Assembly (NCBI RefSeq): GCF_021869535.1
Contig: NW_026262581.1
Location: 78,273,955-78,337,954, forward strand
Length of the DNA stretch: 64,000 bases
From: Mytilus californianus
Taxonomy: Eukaryota > Mollusca > Bivalvia > Mytilida > Mytilidae
Reading direction: 5' to 3'
Shown: piece after piece, positions 27,901 through 39,900 of the stretch
Layout of the letters: each line of letters starts with the position of its first letter
How positions within the stretch are numbered: the first letter of the stretch is position 1
Made by a program: the position numbers and the translations under genes
The notes under the pieces: generated by a model
Database searches by the model: none
The model's input: the letters and a program-made list of their open reading frames with translations, nothing else
Told to the model about the DNA's origin: nothing

Positions 27901-30900
27901 ATGTAGAAATATATTCAGTTTTATATTACCGTTCTGTCAGTTCAATGCTGGTGAACATCTTTTTCCTCTATAACATAATCTCTTCAATATTATACACATG
28001 CATAATTTTACACTTCTACTTGTTGAAGTAACTTCTGACGAATATCATACACAATCATGTAAGATCTATTTTATGATTTACCTTTTCCATGATGGTAATT
28101 ACGGTTGATGTTGACTGAAGTAGCATCTGGTACGTGCACATTTGAAAATACAGAAAATGGTAAAAAAAATTACATTTCAAATGGCTTTTTTAGCAAGAAT
28201 AGCTATTGTTTTATTAAGATACTTTATATTTGCTATTTTGTAGCCTGTGACGATTGGTATTTTGGTAATAACTGCACATGGAAGTGTTATTGTTTAACTG
28301 GGCCATGCAGTCGGTTTACAGGAAAATGTCCATCTGGTGGATGCCAAAAGGGGTGGCATGGCGAATCATGCGAAGAAGGTAGGAAATTGATCTTCATGTG
28401 GTCGTCGTTATTTTTAAGTTACATAGCTCATTTATTGTTGTTTGCTGTGCATTAATTCTATGCTTTTTGCCCTTCATTAATTCGATTCATATTCATATTT
28501 TACCAGAGTATTAAAGGCTTGCCATACATTCTAAATTTTCAATAATACTGCTTCTTTTTTCTGTATGCAATATATTCTGAACCATTTTAAAAGGACGTGA
28601 TGCTCTATTGTTTGTTGTCACAACAAAAAAGACACAAAATATAGACCTGAGAGTAGTTACAGCTACTGACAGCTAGTGCAAAGGCAATAACAACTTATTA
28701 AAAATCATGTATTAAACACTTAAAAATTAATCAGTACACGTTCAACATCCAATGGATTTAACCCCTTTCAGTAGGCAAATATTGGGACTTTGGCTCTACC
28801 TCTTTTCTAAAACAGTACTAAAACAATCGGCATTCTTTTCTGGTCCAATCTTAGTTACTTGTATGTTATTTTACGTTTGATGAAAATAATGTGGATTTGT
28901 TTTTGGTTTTATGGATTTGTGTGTATTTAAATGACAACTTAAAAAGCATTTAAACTTAAAATAAGGTCTTCTTTTTTAGGTATAATTTGACAAAAAGTCA
29001 GGATACTCGAGCTGTATTAGTACATATGAAAACAAAATGTTAATTTTAATTTCACGGCTTTTCCTCTCAAAATCTGAAAACATAAATCACCATCAAAAGG
29101 GTTACATTTAAGAATTGTATGGTATTCGCGTATGCAATGTTAGTGGTAAGTTACATATTTTGTCCGGATTTTAATGCGATATATAAACAAAAATGATATC
29201 ATTTGGGGATTTCCCTATGTGGATAATACCAAATCTGTCATGGAAATAGGTCAACACAGGGAAATAAATGAACTTTGTTATACGAGTGTTCAAAGACCAA
29301 TTAAGAGTTTTTATTACGATTTTTATCAACGAACTAACGTTATTTAACACTTGAAAATGATAAATATGTCTTTCTTTGTAGGTTTTGCCTTTTATCTGGC
29401 ATAATTCTTGTATGAATCCATACGTGTAGTTGTATTTTTCTGCTTACGGATTCTGGCTCATGGTATTTTGGCGCTTCGGCTAACACATTTTGTAGAAATG
29501 TGTTGTGGCAATGTTAATGTCAAGAGTTATAAATTTATATTAATGGGACACTTCACGGGTGCGATCAGGTGGTTTATACTTGAAGTCGTCAATATTGAAA
29601 TGCTGCCACAGTAACCAATGTCTGTATATCAAATGTATGTTCACAGTACATTAAGTATGGGTGAACAAATTTATCGCTGAAGATGGAAGTATTTTAGACT
29701 TTGGACGCTGCAAAATTATTGCTATTTTTCATTCACCGCAAATCAATCATCTGTGTAAATGGCTTGACATTTTTGGGTTGTTTTTTTTTTTTTTTTTGCT
29801 TCAAAATGTTCAAGTGACTGACTATTTACTTTATTTTTAAGCGATATCTGAATTACAAAAGGAAGATCCTCCTTATGCTGCCGCAATCGGTGGAAGTGCT
29901 GCTGCAGTCATACTTATTCTGCTTATAGTTGTGGTATTCATCATTTACAGGTTAGCTGTATTGTTCTTTAAAGATATCCTACTTTTCCGTTGAAAAGCAT
30001 TTATTACTAACATCAATCATTTATTATTGTTATTGTTCAAAGTACTGTCTTGAAGTCGATAGACAAGATGCAAAACCTCGTGGAACAGTATCGGGTTTAT
30101 TCATCATTATTTTCTTTGAACAAAATAAAGACAACGCTTTATAAATTTCATACGTTTAAAGTGCATTTCTTGATATTGGGATTGCAATTTAAAAGAATTG
30201 CTATTTATTTAGAATCAGATCAGTTGGTATCGCTCTTCATGAGCATTATAGGCAGCAATGTAGGTATCCAGTCGACTAAAATGTTTCAATTCTTATTTCT
30301 TTAGTTATTGACCAGTTGAAACTTCATTATATCAAACAGATCCCATGAATAAATGGACCTATAAAAACCCAACATAACATATTGACTATAAAGATTTATT
30401 TAAAGAAACAAATGTATTGTGTTTATATACGGTCACAACTATATATGAGTGCTATAAACTAGCTCAAACGAAAAATAGTAACTGTCCAATTTCATTGATT
30501 TGATATTTTAAACTTGACTTAAAAAATATAGGAAACAGTACTTTTCCGATGTTCAGTACTCCATAATGAACATAATGAACATAAATAAATCAAGTGACAT
30601 CTTAAAGTACAGTAATCGTAGTACCGTTAGATTAATTACCCAGATCGATACCTCTGATAGTAGAATGTTAGTTCCAAAGGGTAACAGTTCAGTTTATTTA
30701 AACTGCTGTCATGGTTTTGTCTGTTCTCTTCCAGACATAGATTTTGATTGTCCCTTTGATATCTTTTGTATCTTTTAAGGAATATTTTCAGTCAAGTTTC
30801 CATGTGCCCCTTCTGGGTATGCTTTTGTCCCTTTTTGGTAATATCAACTCGTTAATGTTTTGTATAAGGTTATGTGTTTTCTCGATCAACTATGTAAATA

Positions 30901-33900
30901 TCTAATTGGCGTCATATATATCGGATGCAGTGAATGCTAGTATCGTATAATTATTCATATGTTTTGACAAAGGATATTTAAATAGAATTAGTCCATCTTT
31001 TAAAACTTGTTTATTTTCTTTTTCCATGTACCATTCTACCAGCCAAAGTACGTATAACTTTTGCAAAACATAAGACGATTCTTAGTAATATTATTTTTAA
31101 TTGTTATTTTCTTAATTAATTGATTAAACATTATAACGTATACTCTATAGTTAAAAATATTGTACATAATATGCAACATACCACACAGTTTCTTGAATAC
31201 ATGCTTTCAAATCGGGTCAAATTCGGGTGTCATTCTAGTAAACTTTCTACGTCGTTTATATATTCGATTCATAGAAGAATATTAACCGTTGGAATTTATC
31301 TAATCGTATTTATGTACTTTTTGGTTTTATCAGCTCTTCAATGTTTGCAGTGCGGGATGTATCAAGTACGCAGCCACGTCCGGTCAGACTGGGGTCGATA
31401 AAATCCAATGCCTCGTGTAGAGAGAGTGCCAAGCTCTCTGCACGTTAACAACCCTTGTAAAAACTCTTTGAGGGGTCCTTAGGTGGCCTGTTGCAAGGCA
31501 ACATTTCTGTCAATATACAATATACCCTCGGTTTCCAGTGGCCTCTGTTACAAGACCTACCTATTGTATATATATAGGTCTTTATTGTTAGTTTATTTTG
31601 TCCTGAACATGTATGAAATATTTGCCACTGGACGATGGGCAACCAACAATGAATCAATGTTTGTAATATGTTTCGGATTTTTTATTATTTTGTACTCAAG
31701 CATTCTTGGAGAGACATTAATTGTCAGAATGGCATCAGGTACCATAAAATTGTAACCGTTTATGTTATTACACAAGGATTTCATTATCAAACTAGTATTC
31801 AATAATATATATGTACAATCCTTGTTCATTTAAGAACAAAACTAAAGTTTTCGCCTAGCACAATACATTGTACATACTTCCATCAGGTCCTTTCGAGACA
31901 AAACGTTGCTTATTTGAAAACCTTTAGTTTAATGTATATTGACAATTGAATTAGAATTTATTCATGGCTAGGTATACTTTAGGTAATTTGTTCCTCATAC
32001 TTGAATGCATAGACATGTCTTTTTTATTTCAAAAAGGGAATGATACCATCTTAAAATTTGGAAAAGAAACAAAGACAGAAATGATTTCGTAGAATATTGA
32101 TCCTGTATATGAGTTTGGAAATTTAAATTCAAATTATACTTTGGCTTCCTATCTTAATTATGTTGTATCCTCTGAAATTTCTTGACAATATTTACGTGTG
32201 TGCAAAACTTTACGGGTGACATTTTACAAGTGTTTCATTTAACGTGAGCATAACATTGCTATTGACATAATAACTTACCTTAAGTGTCTTTTACTAATGG
32301 TATGTTATAAATATAAAAAATATTTTGACAAAACAGCTCAACCATTTATTGAGACGATATTTACATTGTCAGGAACAGTTTTATCAATTGTCTTTTCCAT
32401 CTCTACGTTTCTATGAATTTATGGCAGGCGTATGTTTTTCCATTATTCCTTGACATTCACAACTTCACCAATACTTATAGTTCATTTGGGTTTTTTTTTA
32501 TTAACAGACGCAGGTTAATATCGACAAAAGATAGAAAATTACACCGGAAATCATCAAGAACTGAGACTGCATTCGGTGAGCAAACACATAATAATTCACT
32601 TTTAAATCTTACTATCTTCACCTTGAACCACAAAACACTAATCATTTGCATTTGATAACCATGAATACTGTAGTGCATTCAATGTAAAACTCTTGTTCCG
32701 TTAATCACACCCATGGTTGTGAAGTATGCATAAATAAACTCATCATAGATACCAGGATATATCGAGCATGATATATACCGGGGCACCATCCTGTTTGTGG
32801 TTCATGTCTGTTATGGTTATGTTGTATATTGTAAAAAGAATTTCAACGTTTATTATTCACGTTACGATCCTATTCGTTCTTGGTATTAGTAACTGGATTT
32901 AAATGATTTTGTTAGTGTCTGTTGGTTTTAAAAGAGACCTTAACATATCCATTGTATAACATGTATAATGAAGTCTTATCAAAGAATTGTTACATGTACA
33001 TAACCTGATGAATGAGAACTATTCATTTAACATTTTATATAGATACAAGCAAGAAAAACAGTAGTGAACATAACTACGCTAATATAAATAGTATAGCAAA
33101 AGCAGAAGATGTTACTACTTCCTTGACAGAGAACGGGGAAACTGAATCACAAAAAGTCAAAAACGATGATGTGAACGTGTACAGTAATGTACTAAGCGTT
33201 TCTAAATACAAGATAATGATTGGAGATCTGAAGGCGGCTGTACATGAAAAACAAAAAGGCGAAGATTTCAAGAAAGAGTATGAGGTGAGTTATGCATATT
33301 TTAACACGTTTGATTAAATGGTTTTATTATTGTCTGTTAATTCAAAAGTGATCCGCTACAAGATCATGACTTGCGTTTTATAAAAGTAATGTTTTGGGGT
33401 TTTTTTAATTTGGTATTCAGAAATATAAAAGCTGGTATTCTTCACCATACTCTTCATGGTAAATCAATTACTGAGTTATTTTCTAGAGTTGAATAACGAT
33501 GAACATTCAATAAGGCTGAAATATTTTACTTACTCAATTTATAAAAGCTTATCATAGATACCCAGAATAAAAAGACTCATTAGTAACTCTCGAATCAAAA
33601 GAGTTAACAGGGCCAAATAAAGTACGAAGTTGAAGAGCATTTATGAACCGAAATTCCGAATTTTCTTGTCAAATACATTAAAAGGTAATCTAATTCTTGG
33701 GTAGAAAATCCTTAGTATTTCGAAGAATCCAAATTTTTACAAACAGTTGAATTATAACTCTGACCATATCATTGATAATTCATGTCAACACAGAAGTGAT
33801 GTAATATAACGGATTTTTATTTTTTCATTTTTAGGTTTTACAAAAAGGACTTCTTTATGCACATGTTGAAGGTTCAAAAGAAGGAAATAAAGTCAAAAAC

Positions 33901-36900
33901 CGTTTTCTGTCTCTATGGCCTTGTATGTAAAATAGCATAAATATTCTGCTATGTGAAAGCTCTATAGATTATATGACTTAAAAGATATATATAGATCTTA
34001 AAAACAAATCCTACAATTCATAAAAATTCTCATATTTTATTTGCTTACACGGATGAACTAATATGTTTTGTGTGCTCAAAATGTTTCATTTTAAAAAAAA
34101 AGTCAATTTCTACATGTACGCATTACGAGGAGTAGTACGAGCTAGTTCCATATTAAAACTTTAATCAAATGAACATCTAACTATCCCTGATTTAAAGAAT
34201 CATTGGCTTTATATTTAATTTTTACTTCATATATATTGTTGTTTTATTTCATGATATACTGTTTTAATGCATTATACATGTTATATACCCGTCAAGAGAC
34301 AGTAAACTCAGTAAATGACGAGAAACTGTTGTTATTTTGGTAGAATGTGCTAATATTCAAGACTTCTGAAAGTTTTCTTCTTTTGAAGTTTGAAAACCTG
34401 AAAGAAGTTATATACTATCATGCATTTTATAAATGGAGAATTAACAAGGCCAAACGAATCCCAAACTGTATCTTCTTTCAAACAAAAATATTTAATTGCA
34501 AATCGTGAGTAAGATTATACATTCTTGAATCGGCAACATAAAGTTAAAATATGACTGTTTAACATTTGTATTCTAACAAAGCATTTAAGGATGTATTCTT
34601 CTGACGTTTCAGTCTCGTTGAAATCTCGTTTTGGAATTATTTCCAAAACATGTGATACAAGTGGAAAATATCAATGAATTTAAAAAATAATAATAATCAA
34701 ACTTAACTCTGTGAACAAATTGTGTATTTACAATAAGCAGTTTTTGAGTAATAAAATTTTCAAATTTTATAACCAGTCAAGTCAGTCTCATTAGCCAAAA
34801 TGTTGAGAAAATAGGTGAGGGGTACAAGAAATGATTTTACCAGATGCATGTACATCCCATATCAATTTCTTCTTTTCAAATTTCTTAGATATGTATTTTT
34901 TCAGTCATTTATAACAAAGAAGTTGAAATAATATGCTTCTCTAAAAAAAGAGAAAAATCACAAATTCACAAAATTGGCAACATGGTACATGTAAATTTGA
35001 CACGAAAAAGCAAAAAAATTTTATAAAACTTTCTTATATTAACACCTACCCATAGTTCTTTAAGTTAAATTTATTCAGATTGGTCCACTTCATCTTTAGT
35101 GAAAATATGAAAAAAAGTTTAATTCTGAAACTGATTTTTTTCATAATAATAGCCCAAAAATGGGTAAAAATTGATGAAAAATGGGAAAAACATCAAAATT
35201 AGGTACTTTCAAATGGCTGTAGAAAAAAATAAGTACACCACCATATGATTTTTTTTTCATCAATTATTTGTTTACAGTCATATAAACCCAAAAATCAGGT
35301 TAAGAAAAAAAGTTTAATAATTTTTGGCTACTCAGAGGTGTACATCCTTAATCATACCAATGACAGATTGGTATCAATTTATAATACTGATATCATAACT
35401 ATATGTATTCATTATAGATGATCATTCACGTGTTGTTTTGAAGGGGGACACGACGCACGATTATATAAATGCTAGTTATATTGATGTAAGTTTTAACAGA
35501 TATATGTACATTCTTTTATATTCTAATATTCTAATATTGTCAACGGTGTATGTTGTCGACTTGAATTTAGAGATATTCAAAAGTCTAAGTCTCAATGACA
35601 ATATTGCTACGATTTGAAATATAGTGGAAATGCATATGCAACTCCTGTTGGGAAAAGAACACAAAAACCAGTATTTCCAATTATTTCTATATCACTAAAC
35701 CAGTAATAAAACTAGTACAATATTGTTTTCCTGTTTTCCAAAACGTTAACGACTACTCCAATCTAATTAAAATTAGTTCTCCGCACTTGCTCCTCGTTGT
35801 TTATATGTCGCGCGACTTATAGACAACGCGGAGCAAGTGCGAAAAACTAATTTTAATTAGATTGCGACTACTCATGAATAGTTTTGGTATGTAAATATAA
35901 CCATGGTGTTCTTTCATTGTTACATTTAGTATGTGTTCTATTAGTAAACAAACAATGATAATTAAATAAGCAGGACGAAAAAAGGGGAGACCAAACTAAC
36001 AAAAAAAAACAGCACAGACAACAAAGTTGCCAACTGTAAATAGATTGATTAATTGATGTTTTGTTTCCGTCCAAATATTGCATACAAAATACTGAAATCA
36101 ACAAATAAACAAATATTTCAATAAGTAGATTCTGGAAACGTAGATTGACCGGTGATAAAAGGGCAAAACAATGTTTACAACTACTGGAAAATGAGGGAAA
36201 GGGGTAACCTACAGTCTAGGGACTGTGCAGATAGTTTCAAGGGTTCACAAACATGGAGAAAGATTGCCACTTTTGATAAATGAGACATCAGTTTAAATAC
36301 TCCGGTTGGACTTTGCTACGTATTGACACATATCGTACAATTAAACGCATGCCGGTCGCGGGCATTTATATCAGTCTAACATAACAAGGGACAAAACACA
36401 AGGCAAATAGATATAGAATAATGGCATTTTTTGGTTTGATACTGACTTTATCAGCAAGAATATCAGGCGAGCTCGCTAGGTCGAGCTGATGAAGTTAGTA
36501 TCGAATAAATGACATGCGATTATTCTATTTATCGGTAATTTGTTTTACAAAAAGGACTTCTTTATGCACATGTTGAAGGTTCAAAAGAAGGAAATAAAGT
36601 CAAAAACCGTTTTCTGTCTCTATGGCCTTGTATGTAAAATAGCATAAATATTCTGCTATGTGAAAGCTCTATAGATTATATGACTTAAAAGATATATATA
36701 GATCTTAAAAACAAATCCTACAATTCATAAAAATTCTCATATTTTATTTGCTTACACGGATGAACTAATATGTTTTTTGTGCTCAAAATGTTTCATTTTT
36801 AAAAAAGTCAATTCCTACATGTACGCATTACGAGGAGTAGTACGAGCTAGTTCCATATTAAAACTTTAATCAAATGAACATCAAATTATCCCTGATTTAA

Positions 36901-39900
36901 AGAATCATTTGCTTTATATTTAATTTTTACTTCATATAAATTGTTGTTTTATTTCATGATTTCGAGCTGATTTTCGAGCTGATGAAGTTAGTATCGAATA
37001 AATGACACGCGAGTATTGTATTTGGGGGGAGGGAGGGGGGTTGATAGTTGATAATATGAACTAAAACGAAATATTTAGTAAAACTACTTTTACGCGTACA
37101 AAACGTTGGGATAGTGGTTCGGTTGCATGAATGAACGTGCGTGTATTTCATTGATATATTGATGCGGATTGACTTGAGCCGTGACGACGTGCACTGATAC
37201 ATGACATCATTGCCTAATAATTTCGAGTATCAGGTTATACATCCTCGACTTTTAAATATTCGGCTTTCAGGGTTCCCGATGAAAGTAAATCCAGAAAAGC
37301 CCTTCGGAAGCATGAAATTATTTAACGTGTTGTTTTAAATTTTTTTCATTTCCTTGATTTTAACAATTGTAGATAGTTAGATCAAAGGGAAAATGTATAA
37401 ATTGCCGATAACAGTCATTATCAGTCAGGAAAACAAACACACACTGATAATGTGTTCATTTGATGCAAGTTCGGACCAAACATTTCCACTGTACTGGTGA
37501 TACAAATCGTATTGCTCTTGACCAGTAAGAAGTTGTTGCATGTAATCAATTTGGTACGATTTTCAAATTTGTAGTGTAACTATGACAAATAAAACTAAGT
37601 AGTATATTCAAAATACCCTCCTTGTACAATTTCAGAACTATGAAAAAGAAAAAGCATACATAGCAGCACAAGGTTTGTATACTATTTCCTATGTTTGATG
37701 GTTGTATTTTGTATAAAATCGATAATCGAAAGTCATTTGGTTTAAAAAGTGGGTTCTGTTATAAAAATAGTATTCGACATTCATATATTTCTGTCTATGT
37801 GTATAGAATATTTTTCATAGGTGTGTAACATGTATTCAAGAAAGGTAGAGAAACTTCTGCATTCATTTCAGAGCCTAGTTACATGCCACCACGAACTTGA
37901 TTCAAGATGTAAAGTGATCTTTATAAATTTGGTGTGTCCGAATCTTTGCTCATGATTTACCTTTATTGAAAACGTTCAAACCTAATAATTTAAAAGCCAA
38001 GGATGTATAAGTACTTGAACACGTGAAGATCTGTATGACCAAAAGAGACATAAAAGGATTACTAGTAGTCAAATTCGTTTGTCGTAGCTTGATGATAGTC
38101 GTCTTTTTTATATTTTAGGAAGAGAGATTGTTCCCATTGTCTTTAAAGTATAAAGAACTACTAAAATGTATATCCTCAACGTTTGTTGTTTTTTTCTTTT
38201 CTTGTACATTTGACTGCCTTCTCTGGATTATTCATAAAAGATTTGAAAGTTTTTTATTTGGGCCTGTTACACAATCTAGGTGACTTATCGCAAGCGAAAC
38301 ATAATTAAAAAAAAACAGCGCATAGATTACAACTAATCTCTTTATCTAGATGACAGTCTTTTTGTTCTTATTGATAACCTACAAATCTTAATATTATCAT
38401 TTTCCTAACATGAAGGTCCGAAAAACGAAACATTGAGAGATTTTTGGCATATGATCTGGCAAGAAAAGGTTGGGAAAATAGTGATGGTCACACAGCTAAA
38501 AGAAAATCACAAGGTAACAAACTACCTTAACACATTTTTTCTTCATGTTACATTTGTCTTATTATTTAGTCTATCGAAAAATGTGCTACGATATTTGAAT
38601 TTTATTTGTATGTAATTGTTCATTGAATTGTTGAGTAAAAACATAACTAAATAAATACTCAAAACTAAAACATGTACAATGCCTATTTGATAACTAAAAT
38701 TTAATTATGTTTAACTCATATAATTACGAGGCAACAACTATATTATCTGATGGTAAAAGAGAGGCGAAAAATACTAAAGGGACATTCAAACTCATAAGTC
38801 GAAAATGAACTAACAACGCCATGTCAAAAAAAAGATAAAAAGACAAACAACACTACACAAAGCACAACACAACACAGAGAACTGTAGCTTGATCAATACG
38901 AACCCAAACCATAAACCGGGGCGATCGCAGGTGCTCCGAAATGGTACGTAATTTCTGCTCCACATACGGCATTCGTGTTGTTGCTCATGTAAGTACAAAC
39001 CCGGCGATAAGTCTAATTCGGTAGGTCATATTCGGGGAAAAGTGGACGGGATTGCGATCACTACAAATGGAAGATGTCCGTCATCAACTGTGAAACAGAT
39101 ATTCCATAACGGTCAACTAATTCGTGATGGCGTCCGTAAAATTTACGAAGTGATTATTGCAACTTCACCACTTAGTAAAGTGATTATCAAACTCTTCTAT
39201 TACGTCGCTCTGAGATTGTATGTTAACTTATATCGATTTCATACGTTTTCCAGATAAAATGTGCAAAATACTGGCCTAAATCAGTCACAAAACCATTGGC
39301 AGTAAACAACTATATAGTAACCATGAAGGAAGAAAGAGAACATACAGTTTATGTGTACAGGTTGCTAACAGTGTTGAACAAAAACGACACGGTAATTTCA
39401 TTATTAAAGAATATGGCTCGATAACAAAATATTCAGTTAAAAAACATCTATGATATGACGAATCAGCATTAATATGTTTGTTAAATTCCCCCCTTTGATT
39501 CATGTATGCTTAGAAATGAGCTGCGTCGGATAGAAATCGACCATATGCAAATCAATATCATTACATCTGTTATCCTATTTCGGGTTTAAAAAATATCTAT
39601 GCAAAGTCTGTAACGGGTTGAAAACTGATTTGTTAAAAGAACTCTACAAAACAGACCAAAATTCATCTTTTATTTTGTATTTGAATGTTCCAAAATCAAT
39701 GAAAGTGACTGTTTTAATGAGTGTGAAACGCATTGCTATAAGACGTTTCACGGTACTTTTCTATCCCAAATTCATGTATTTAATTTTGATGTTATATTTG
39801 TTATTCTCGTCGGATTTTTTCAAATGTCTTAACGTCTTTTCTGTTATATTCGTGTGTTATGGTAAATATAATTAATCACCCCTTCATTTATTAGATTTTA

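Larger units (their letters stand above)
25754..28243 (+). other. Intron between EGF 7 and EGF 8
   Basis: It holds the repeats at 25830-25925 and 26330-27540. Its start aligns with the intron after 23422, and its last 60 bp align with the intron end before 25043. Nothing else recognised. Confidence 0.55.

Noticed and set aside
36542..36629. Alternative (mutually exclusive) PTP exon
   Set aside because: The copy has no splice acceptor at its start, and its phase does not fit the next exon, so it is called a dead copy rather than an alternative exon.
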